This document shows, piece by piece, positions 1 through 11,020 of a stretch of DNA of 64,000 nucleotides. Source of the stretch: Colletes latitarsis (taxonomy: Eukaryota > Arthropoda > Insecta > Hymenoptera > Colletidae); contig NC_135136.1 in the NCBI RefSeq assembly GCF_051014445.1, forward strand, positions 26,120,001 to 26,184,000, given 5' to 3'. The notes below the pieces were generated by a model. It made no database searches and was not told the origin of the DNA. It worked only from the letters and a program-made list of their open reading frames with translations. Both the position numbers and the translations under genes were made by a program. How positions within the stretch are numbered: the first letter of the stretch is position 1; each line of letters starts with the position of its first letter.

Positions 1-176
1 AGCCAGATGCGGGCATAACCCAGACCTAACCCAGACCTAACCGGTGTTATCCTCTAAAATATTGATCGAAACCAGGTCTAACTGTCTGTTTCATTGTGGT
101 ACCACATTACTACGTGATTGAAACCTGAGAAAACCAAGGATCTGGCCAACAAGAATGCGAAGAAGGCAAAATCATG
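1..176 (+). repeat. Representative satellite monomer
   Basis: First complete monomer, 176 bp; the next starts at 177 with the same block order. It holds the telomere-like pair at 19-40, the ACCGGT site just after it, and the 10-bp palindrome GTGGTACCAC at 96-105. Monomer length varies with subtype: copies with the longer TTTTTATCCTTCTCTAA segment are about 178 bp (for example 352-529), and copies that have lost or gained an 11-bp unit differ by 11. Confidence 0.9.
19..40 (-). repeat. Telomere-like double unit (TTAGGTCTGGG x2) in the first monomer
   Basis: Two exact copies of CCCAGACCTAA (19-29 and 30-40) read on the plus strand, i.e. TTAGGTCTGGG on the minus strand. The same pair occurs at the same place in nearly every monomer. 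TTAGG is the usual insect telomere repeat, and 11-bp TTAGGTCTGGG-type repeats are, from memory, among the hymenopteran variants. The link to a functional telomere repeat in this species is inferred, since no long homogeneous run is present. Confidence 0.8.
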
Positions 177-900
177 AGACAGATGGGGGCATAACCCAGA
201 CCTAACCCAGACCTAACCGGTCTTATCCTCTAAAATATTGATGGAAACCAGGTCTAATTGTCAGTTTCAGTGTGGTACCACATTACTACGTGATTCAAGC
301 CAGAGAAAAACCAGGATCTGGCCAACAAGAATGCGGAAAGGCAAAATCTTGAGCCAGATGCGGGCATAACCCAGACCTAACCCAGACCTAACCGGTTTTT
401 ATCCTTCTCTAATATTGATCGAAACCAGGTTTAATTGTCTGTTCTAGTGTGGCTCCACATTACTACGTGATTCAAACTAGAGAAAACCAAGGATCTGGCC
501 AACAAGTATGCGAAGAAGGCAAAATCATGAGCCAGATGCGGGCATAACCCAGATCTAACCCAGACCTAACCGGTCTTATCCTCTAAAATATTGATGGAAA
601 CCAGGTCTAATCGTCAGTTTCAGTGTGGTACCACATTACTACGTGATTGAAGCCAGAGAAAAACCAGGATCTGGCCTTCAAGAATGCGGAAAGGCAAAAT
701 CTTGAGCCAGATGCGGGCATAACCCAGACCTAACCCAGACCTGACCGGTTTTTATCCTTCTCTAATATTGATCGAAACCAGGTTTAATTGTCTGTTCCAG
801 TGTGGCTCCACATTACTACGTGATTCAAACTAGAGAAAACCAAGGATCTGGCCAACAAGTATGCGAAGAAGGCAAAATCAGGAGCCGGATGCGGGCATAA

Positions 901-933
901 CCCAGACCTAACCCAGACCTAACCCAGACCTAA
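901..933 (-). repeat. Monomer with three telomere-like units
   Basis: Three exact CCCAGACCTAA units in a row (901-911, 912-922, 923-933) instead of the usual two. The rest of the monomer is ordinary. This shows the 11-mer itself can gain copies independently of the 176-bp unit. Confidence 0.93.
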
Positions 934-1299
934 CCGGTGTTATCCTCTAAAATATTTATGGAAACCAGGTCTAATTGTCAGTTTCAGTGTGGTACCACAT
1001 TACTACGCGATTCAAGCCAGAGAAAACCCATGATCTGTCCAACAAGAATGCGGAAAAGGCAAAATCATGAGCCAGATGCGGACATAACGCAGACCTAACC
1101 CAGACCTACCCGGTGTTATCCCCTAAAATGTGGATCGAAACCAGGTTTAATTGACAGTTTCAGGGTGGTACCACATTAGTACGTGATTCAAACCCGAAAA
1201 AACTCAGGATCTGGCCAACAAGTATGCGAAGGAGGCAAAATCATGAGCCAGATGGGGGCATAACCCAGACCTAACCCAGACCTAACCGGTGTTATCCTC

Positions 1300-3216
1300 T
1301 AAAATATTGATCAGAACCACGTTTAATTGTCTGTTGCAGGGAGGTGTCACATTACTACATGATTCAAACCAGAGAAAACCAAGGATCTGGCCAACAAGAA
1401 TGCGGAAAAGGCAAAATCATGAGCCAGATGGGGGCATAACCCAGACCAAATCCAGACGTAACCGGTGTTATCCTCTAAAATATTGATCGGAACCACGTTT
1501 AATTGTCTGTTTCAGTGAGGTGTCACATTACTACATGAATCAAACCAGAGAAAACCAAGGATCTGGCCAACAAGAATGCGGAAAAGGCAAAATCATGAGC
1601 CAGATGCGGGCATAACCCAGACCTAACCCAGACCTAACCGGTGTTATCCTCTAAAATATTGATCGAAACCAGGTCTAACTGTCTGTTTCATTGTGGTACC
1701 ACATTACTACGTGATTGAAACCAGAGAAAACCAAGGATCTGGCCAACAAGAATGCGAAGAAGGCAAAATCATGAGCCAGATGGGGGCATAACCCAGACCT
1801 AACCGGTGTTATCCCCTAAAATGAGGATCGAAACCAGGTTTAATAGACTGTTTCAGTGTGGTACCACATTAGTACGTGATTCAAACCCGAAAAAACTCAG
1901 GATCTGGCCATCAAGAATGCGGAAAGGCAAAATCTTGACCCAGATACGGGCATAACCCAGACCTAACCGGTTTTTATCCTTCTCTAATATTGATCGAAAC
2001 CAGGTTTAATTGGCAGTTCCAGTGTGGCTCCACATTACTACGTGATTCAAACTAGAGAAAACCAAGGATCTGCCCAACAAGATTGCGAAGAAGGCAAAAT
2101 CATGAGCCTGATGCGGGCATAACCCAGACCTAACCCAGACCTAACCGTTTTTATCCTCTAAAATATTGACCGAAACCAGGTTTAATTGACTGTTTCAACG
2201 TGGTACCACATTACTACGTGATTCAAACCCTAAAAAACCCATGATCTGGCCAACAAGAATGCGGAAAAGGCAAAATCATGAGCCAGATGCGGGCATAACC
2301 CAGACCTAACCCAGACCTACCCGGTGTTATCCCCTAAAATGTGGATCGAAACCAGGTTTAATTGGCTGTTTCAGTGTGGTACCACATTAGTACGTGATTC
2401 AAACCCGAAAAAACTCAGGATCTTGCCAACAAGAATGCGGAAAGGCAAAATCTTGAGCCAGATGCGGGCATAACCCAGACCTATCCCAGACCTAACCGGT
2501 TTTTATCCTTCTCTAATATTGATCGAAACCAGGTTTAATTGTCTGTTCCAGTGTGGCTCCACTTTACTACGTGATTGAAACCAGAGAAAACCAAGGATCT
2601 GGCCAAGAAGAATGCGGAAACGGCAAAATCATGAGCCAGATGGGGGCATAACCCAGACCTAACCCAGACCTAACCGGTGTTATCCTCTAAAATATTGATC
2701 AGAACCACGTTAAATTGTCTGTTTCAGTGAGGTGTCACATTACTACATGATTCAAACCAGAGAAAACCAAGGATCTGGCCAACAAGAATGCGGAAAAGGC
2801 AAAATCATGAGCCAGATGGGGGCATAACCCAGACCAAATCCTGACGTAACCGGTGTTATCCTCTAAAATATTGATCGGAGCCACGTTTAATTGTCTGTTT
2901 CAGTGAGGTGTCACATTACTACGTGTGTCAAACCCTAAAAAACTCTGGATTTGGCCAACAAGTATGCGAAGAAGGCACAATCATGAGCCCGATGCGGGCA
3001 TAACCCAGACCTAACCCAGACCTAACCGGTCTTATCCTCTAAAATATTGATCGAAACCAGGTTTAATTGTCTGTTTCAGTGTGGTACCACATTACTACGT
3101 GATTCAAACCCGAAAAAAACCCAGGATCTGACCAACAAGTATGCGAAGAAGGCAAAATCATGAGCCAGATGCGGGCATAACCCAGACCTAACCCAGACCT
3201 AATCGGTTTCATCCTC
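1300..3216 (+). repeat. 11-monomer higher-order repeat, copy 1
   Basis: A 1.92-kb block of 11 monomers that is repeated immediately downstream. Anchors: GTTGCAG at 1333 matches 3250 (offset 1,917), and TGCCCAACAAGATTGCG at 2071 matches 3999 (offset 1,928). The order of subtypes is the same in both copies, with only scattered substitutions. Boundaries are approximate to a few tens of bases because neighbouring monomers are themselves similar. Confidence 0.85.
1792..1802 (-). repeat. Monomer with a single telomere-like unit
   Basis: Only one CCCAGACCTAA lies between GGCATAA and CCGGTG. The paralogous monomer one higher-order unit downstream (about 3710-3730) has two, and the offset between the two higher-order copies changes from 1,917 to 1,928 bp across this point, exactly 11 bp. 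A further one-unit monomer follows near 1957. Confidence 0.92.
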
Positions 3217-5144
3217 TAAAATATTGATCAGAACCACGTTTAATTGTCTGTTGCAGTGAGGTGTCACATTACTACATGATTCAAACCAGAGAAAACCAAG
3301 GATCTGGCCAACAAGAATGCGGAAAAGGCAAAATCATGAGCCAGATGGGGGCATAACCCAGACCAAATCCAGACGTAACCGGTGTTATCCTCTAAAATAT
3401 TGATCGGAACCACGTTTAATTGTCTGTTTCAGTGAGGTGTCACATTACTACATGAATCAAACCAGAGAAAACCAAGGATCTGGCCAACAAGAATGCGGAA
3501 AAGGCAAAATCATGAGCCAGATGCGGGCATAACCCAGACCTAACCCAGACCTAACCGGTGTTATCCTCTAAAATATTGATCGAAACCAGGTCTAAGTGTC
3601 TGTTTCATTGTGGTACCACATTACTACGTGATTGAAACCAGAGAAAACCAAGGATCTGGCCAACAAGAATGCGAAGAAGGCAAAATCATGAGCCAGATGG
3701 GGGCATAACCCAGACCTAACCCAGACCTAACCGGTGTTATCCCCTAAAATGAGGATCGAAACCAGGTTTAATTGACTGTTTCAGTGTGGTACCACATTAG
3801 TACGTGATTCAAACCCGAAAAAACTCAGGATCTGGCCATCAAGAATGCGGAAAGGCAAAATCTTGACCCAGATGCGGGCATAACCCAGACCTAACCGGTT
3901 TTTATCCTTCTCTAATATTGATCGAAACCAGGTTTAATTGGCAGTTCCAGTGTGGCTCCACATTACTACGTGATTCAAACTAGAGAAAACCAAGGATCTG
4001 CCCAACAAGATTGCGAAGAAGGCAAAATCATGAGCCTGATGCGGGCATAACCCAGACCTAACCCAGACCTAACCGTTTTTATCCTCTAAAATATTGACCG
4101 AAACCAGGTTTAATTGACTGTTTCAACGTGGTACCACATTACTACGTGATTCAAACCCTAAAAAACCCATGATCTGGCCAACAAGAATGCGGAAAAGGCA
4201 AAATCATGAGCCAGATGCGGGCATAACCCAGACCTAACCCAGACCTACCCGGTGTTATCCCCTAAAATGTGGATCGAAACCAGGTTTAATTGGCTGTTTC
4301 AGTGTGGTACCACATTAGTACGTGATTCAAACCCGAAAAAACTCAGGATCTTGCCAACAAGAATGCGGAAAGGCAAAATCTTGAGCCAGATGCGGGCATA
4401 ACCCAGACCTATCCCAGACCTAACCGGTTTTTATCCTTCTCTAATATTGATCGAAACCAGGTTTAATTGTCTGTTCCAGTGTGGCTCCACTTTACTACGT
4501 GATTGAAACCAGAGAAAACCAAGGATCTGGCCAAGAAGAATGCGGAAACGGCAAAATCATGAGCCAGATGGGGGCATAACCCAGACCTAACCCAGACCTA
4601 ACCGGTGTTATCCTCTAAAATATTGATCAGAACCACGTTAAATTGTCTGTTTCAGTGAGGTGTCACATTACTACATGATTCAAACCAGAGAAAACCAAGG
4701 ATCTGGCCAACAAGAATGCGGAAAAGGCAAAATCATGAGCCAGATGGGGGCATAACCCAGACCAAATCCTGACGTAACCGGTGTTATCCTCTAAAATATT
4801 GATCGGAGCCACGTTTAATTGTCTGTTTCAGTGAGGTGTCACATTACTACGTGTGTCAAACCCTAAAAAACTCAGGATTTGGCCAACAAGTATGCGAAGA
4901 AGGCACAATCATGAGCCTGATGCGGGCATAACCCAGACCTAACCCAGACCTAACCGGTCTTATCCTCTAAAATATTGATCGAAACCAGGTTTAATTGTCT
5001 GTTTCAGTGTGGTACCACATTACTACGTGATTCAAACCCGAAAAAAACCCAGGATCTGACCAACAAGTATGCGAAGAAGGCAAAATCATGAGCCAGATGC
5101 GGGCATAACCCAGACCTAACCCAGACCTAATCGGTTTCATCCTC
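3217..5144 (+). repeat. 11-monomer higher-order repeat, copy 2
   Basis: Tandem partner of 1300-3216 with the same monomer order, 11 bp longer because one monomer has two telomere-like units rather than one. It ends where the series jumps back to an internal position of the unit (5155 onward). Confidence 0.85.
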
Positions 5145-5154
5145 TAAAATATTG

Positions 5155-6205
5155 ATCGAAACCAGGTTTAATTGTCTGTTACAGTGTGGCTCCACATTAC
5201 TACGTGATTCAAACTAGAGAAAACCAAGGATCTGTCCAACAAGATTGCGAAGAAGGCAAAATCATGAGCCTGATGCGGGCATAACCCAGACCTAACCCAG
5301 ACCTAACCGTTTTTATCCTCTAAAATATTGATCGAAACCAGGTTTAATTGACTGTTTCAACGTGGTACCACATTACTACGTGATTCAAACCCTAAAAAAC
5401 CCATGATCTGGCCAACAAGAATGCGGAAAAGGCAAAATCATGAGCCAGATGCGGTCATAACCCAGACCTAACCCAGACCTACCCGGTGTTATCCCCTAAA
5501 ATGTGGATCGAAACCAGGTTTAATTGACTGTTTCAGTGTGGTACCACATTAGTACGTGATTCAAACCCGAAAAAACTCAGGATCTGGCCAACAAGAATGC
5601 GGAAAGGCAAAATCTTGAGCCAGACGCGGGCATAACCCAGACCTATCCCAGACCTTACCGGTTTTTATCCTTCTCTAATATTGATCGAAACCAGGTTTAA
5701 TTGTCTGTTCCAGTGTGGCTCCACATTACTACGTGATTGAAACCAGAGAAAACCAAGGATCTGGCCAAGAAGAATGCGGAAACGGCAAAATCATGAGCCA
5801 GATGGGGGCATAACCCAGACCTAACCCAGACCTAACCGGTGTTATCCTCCAAAATATTGATCAGAACCACGTTTAATTGTCTGTTTCAGTGAGGTGTCAC
5901 ATTACTACATGATTCAAACCAGAGAAAACCAAGGATCTGGCTAACAAGAATGCGGAAAAGGCAAAATCATGAGCCAGATGGGGGCATAACCCAGACCAAA
6001 TCCTGACGTAACCGGTGTTATCCTCTAAAATATTGATCGGAACCACGTTTAATTGGCTGTTTCAGTGAGGTGTCACATTACTACGTGTGTCAAACCCTAA
6101 AAAACTCAGGATTTGGCCAACAAGTATGCGAAGAAGGCACAATCATGAGCCCGATGCGGGCATAACCCAGACCTAACCCAGACCTAACCGGTCTTATCCT
6201 GTAAA
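5155..6205 (+). repeat. Partial third copy of the 11-monomer unit
   Basis: Six monomers matching about 3922-4972 at a constant offset of 1,233 bp. Anchors: TGTCCAACAAGATTGCG at 5232 against TGCCCAACAAGATTGCG at 3999, and the GGCACAATCATGAGCC monomers further on. The copy starts inside the unit, so several monomers were removed between copies 2 and 3, as expected from out-of-register exchange. It continues into different subtypes (AAGTTTAATGGACTG) after about 6205. Confidence 0.75.
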
Positions 6206-9200
6206 ATATTGATCGAAACCAAGTTTAATGGACTGTTTCTGTGTGGTACCACATTACTACGTGATTGAAGCCAGAGAAAAACCAGGATCTGGCCATCAAG
6301 AATGCGGAAAGGCAAAATCTTGAGCCAGATGCGGGCATAACCCACACCTAACCCAGACCTAACCGGTTTTTATCCTTCTCTAATATTGATCGAAACCAGG
6401 TTTAATTGTCTGTTCCAGTGTGGCTCCACATTACTACGTGATTCAAACTAGAGAAAACCAAGGATCTGGCCAACAAGAATGCGAAGAAGGCAAAATCATG
6501 AGCCTGATGCGGGCATAACCCAGACCTAACCCAGACCCAACCGTTTTTATCCTCTAAAATATTGATCGAAACCAGGTTTAATTGACTGTTTCAACGTGGT
6601 ACCACATTACTACGTGATTCAGACCCTAAAAAACCCAGGATCTGGCCAACAAGTATGCGAAGAAGGCAAAATCAGGAGCCAGATGCGGGCATAACCCAGA
6701 CCTAACCCAGACCTAACCGGTGTTATCCTCTAAAATATTTATGGAAACCAGGTCTAATTGTCAGTTTCAGTGTGGTACCACACTACTACGTGATTCAAGC
6801 CAGAGAAAACCCATGATCTGGCCAACAAGAATGCGGAAAAGGCAAAATCATGAGCCAGATGCGGACAAAAGCCAGACCTAACCCAGACCTACCCGGTGTT
6901 ATCCCCTAAAATGTGGACCGAAACCAGGTTTAATTGACTGTTTTAGTGTGGTACCACATTAGTACGTGATTCAAAACCGAAAAAACTCAGGATCTGGCCA
7001 ACAAGAATGCGGAATGGCAAAATCTTGAGCCAGATGCGGGCACAACCCAGACCTAACCCAGACCTAACCGGTGTTATCCCCTAAAATGTGGATCGAAACC
7101 AGGTTTAATTGACTGTTTCAACGTGGTACCACATTACTACGTGATTCAGACCCTAAAAAACCCAGGATCTGGCCAACAAGTATGCGAAGGAGGCAAAAAC
7201 ATGAGCCAGATGGGGGCATAACGCAGACCTAACACAGACCTAACCGGTGTTATCCTCTAAAATATTGATCAGAACCACGTTTAATTGTCTGTTTCAGTGA
7301 GGTGTCACATTACTACATGATTCTAACCAGAGAAAACCAAGGATCTGGCCAACAAGAATGCGGAAAAGGCAAAATCATGAGCCAGATGGGGGCATAACCC
7401 AGACCAAATCCAGACGTAACCGGTGTTATCCTCTAAAATATTGATCGGAACCACGTTTAATTGTCTGTTTCAGTGAGGTGTCACATTACTACATGAATCA
7501 AACCAGAGAAAACCAAGGATCTGGCCAACAAGAATGCGGAAAAGGCAAAATCATGAGCCAGATGCGGGCATAACCCAGACCTAACCCAGACCTAACCGGT
7601 GTTATCCTCTAAAATATTGATCGAAACCAGGTCTAATTGTCTGTTTCATTGTGGTACCACATTACTACGTGATTGAAACCAGAGAATACCAAGGATCTGG
7701 CCAACAAGAATGCGAAGAAGGCAAAATCATGAGCCAGATGGGGGCATAACCCAGACCTAACCCAGACCTAACCGGTGTTATCCCCTAAAATGTGGATCGA
7801 AACCAGGTTTAGTTGACTGTTTCAGTGTGGTACCACATTAGTACGTGATTCAAACCCGAAAAAACTCAGGATCTGGCCAACAAGTATGCGAAGAAGGCAA
7901 AATCATGAGCCAGATGCGGGCATAACCCAGACATAACCCAGATCTAACCGGGCTTATCCTCTAAAATATTGATGGAAACGAGGTCTAATTGTCAGTTTCA
8001 GTGTCGTACCACATTACTACGTGATTCAAGCCAGAGAAAAACCAGGATCTGGCCAACAAGAATGCGGAAAGGCAAAATCTTGAGCCAGATGCGGGCATAA
8101 CCCAGACCTAACCCAGACCTAACCGGTTTTTATCCTTCTCTAATATTGATCGAAACCAGGTTTAATTGTCTGTTCCAGTGTGGCTCCACATTACTACGTG
8201 ATTCAAACTAGAGAAAACCAAGGATCTGGCCAACAAGTATGCGAAGAAGGCAAAATCATGAGCCAGATGCGGGCATAACCCAGATCTAACCCAGACCTAA
8301 CCGGTGTTATCCCCTAAAATGTGGATCGAAACCAGGTTTAATTGACTGTTTCAACGTGGTACCACATTACTACGTGATTCAGACCCTAAAAAACCCAGGA
8401 TCTGGCCAAAAAGAATGCGAAGGAGGCAAAATCATGAGCCAGATGGGGGCATAACCCAATCCTAACCCAGACCTAACCGGTGTTATCCTCTAAAATATTG
8501 ATCAGAACCACGTTTAATAGTCTGTTTCAGTGAGGTGTCACATTACTACATGAATCAAACCAGAGAAAACCAAGGATCTGGCCAACAAGAATGCGGAAAA
8601 GGCAAAGTCATGAGCCAGATGCGGGCATAACCCAGACCTAACCCAGACCTAACCGGTGTTATCCTCTAAAATATTGATCGAAACCAGGTCTAATTGTCTG
8701 TTTCATTGTGGTACCACATTACTACGTGATTGAAACCAGAGAATACCAAGGATCTGGCCAACAAGAATGCGAAGAAGGCAAAATCATGAGCCAGATGGGG
8801 GCATAACCCAGACCTAACCCAGACCTAACCGGTGTTATCCCCTAAAATGTGGATCGAAACCAGGTTTAGTTGACTGTTTCAGTGTGGTACCACATTAGTA
8901 CGTGATTCAAACCCGAAAAAACTCAGGATCTGGCCAACAAGTATGCGAAGAAGGCAAAATCATGAGCCAGATGCGGGCATAACCCAGACCTAACCCAGAC
9001 CTAACCGGTGTTATCCTCTAAAATATTGATCAGAACCACGTTTAATTGTCTGTTTCAGTGAGGTGTCACATTACTACATGAATCAAACCAGAGAAAACCA
9101 AGGATCTGGCCAACAAGAATGCGGAAAAGGCAAAGTCATGAGCCAGATGCGGGCATAACCCAGACCTAACCCAGACCTAACCGGTGTTATCCTCTAAAAT

Positions 9201-10687
9201 ATTGATCGAAACCAGGTCTAATTGTCTGTTTCATTGTGGTACCACATTACTACGTGATTGAAACCAGAGAATACCAAGGATCTGGCCAACAAGAATGCGA
9301 AGAAGGCAAAATCATGAGCCAGATGGGGGCATAACCCAGACCTAACCCAGACCTAACCGGTGTTATCCCCTAAAATGTGGATCGAAACCAGGTTTAGTTG
9401 ACTGTTTCAGTGTGGTACCACATTAGTACGTGATTCAAACCCGAAAAAACTCAGGATCTGGCCAACAAGTATGCGAAGAAGGCAAAATCATGAGCCAGAT
9501 GCGGGCATAACCCAGACATAACCCAGATCTAACCGGGCTTATCCTCTAAAATATTGGTGGAAACGAGGTCTAATTGTCAGTTTCAGTGTCGTACCACATT
9601 ACTACGTGATTCAAGCCAGAGAAAAACCAGGATCTGGCCAACAAGAATGCGGAAAGGCAAAATCTTGAGCCAGATGCGGGCATAACCCAGACCTAACCCA
9701 GACCTAACCGGTTTTTATCCTTCTCTAATATTGATCGAAACCAGGTTTAATTGTCTGTTCCAGTGTGGCTCCACATTACTACGTGATTCAAACTAGAGAA
9801 AACCAAGGATCTGGCCAACAAGTATGCGAAGAAGGCAAAATCATGAGCCAGATGCGGGCATAACCCAGATCTAACCCAGACCTTGCCGGTCTTATCCTCT
9901 AAAATATTGATGGAAACCAGGTCTAATTGTCAGTTTCAGTGTGGTACCACATTACTACGTGATTGATGCCAGAGAAAAACCAGGATCTGGCCATCAAGAA
10001 TGCGAAAAGGCAAAATCATGAGCCAGATGCGGGCATAACCCAGACCTAACCCATACCTAACCGGTTTTTATACTCTAAAATATTGATCGAAACCAGGTTT
10101 AATTGTCTGTTCCAGTGTGGCTCCACATTACTACGTGATTCAAACTAGAGAAAACCAAGGATCTGGCCATCAAGAATGCGAAGAAGGCAAAATCATGACC
10201 CAGATGCGGGCGTAACCCAGACCTAACCCAGACCTAACCGGTGTTATCCTCTAAAATATTGATGGAAACCAGGTCTAATTGTCAGTTTCAGTGTGGTACC
10301 ACATTACTACGTGATTCAAGCCAGAGAAAACCCATGATCTGGCCAACAAGTATGCGAAGGAGGCAAAATCATGAGCCAGATGCGGGCATAGCCCAGACCT
10401 AACACAGACCTAACCAGTGTTATCCTTTAAAATGTGGATCGAAACAAGGTTTAATTGACTGTTTCAATGTGGTACCACATTACTACGTGATTCAAACCCG
10501 AAAAAACCTAGGATCTGGCCAACAAGTTAGCGAAGAAAGCAAAATCATGAGCCAGATGCGGGCATAACCCAGACCTAACCCAGACCTAACCGGTGTTATC
10601 CTCTAAAATATTGATCGAAACCAGGTCTAATTGTCTGTTTCATTGTGGTACCACATTACTACGTGATTGAAACCAGAGAAAACCAAG

Positions 10688-11020
10688 GATCTGGCCATCA
10701 AGAATGCGGAAAGGCAAAATCTTGAGCCAGATGCGGGCATAACCCAGACCTAACCCAGACCTAACCGGTTTTTATCCTTCTCTAATATTGAGCGAAACCA
10801 GGTTTAATTGTCTGTTCCAGTGTGGCTCCACATTACTACGTGATTCAAACTAGAGAAAACCAAGGATCTGGCCAACAAGTATGCGAAGAAGGCAAAATCA
10901 GGAGCCAGATGCGGGCATAACCCAGACCTAACCCAGACCTAACCGGTGTTATCCTCTAAAATATTTATGGATACCAGGTCTAATTGTCAGTTTCAGTGTG
11001 GTACCACATTACTACGTGAT
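10688..11020 (+). repeat. Empty-site paralogue of the retrotransposon insertion
   Basis: 10688-10750 matches the left flank of the insertion (monomer end, then GCATAACCCAGACC at 10737-10750). 10751-11020 continues without a break and matches the right flank from 59365 at a constant offset of 48,614, including the private variants ATTGAGCGAAACC (10787 and 59401) and ATGGATACC (10967 and 59581). It shows the arrangement before insertion and defines the insertion boundaries. The two segments part company after about 11020, where three extra monomers lie on one side. Confidence 0.85.

Noticed and set aside
1289..1486. 65-codon plus-strand ORF in the satellite
   Set aside because: It spans parts of two satellite monomers, resembles no protein family, and related monomers have stops or indels in this frame. 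It is a chance opening.
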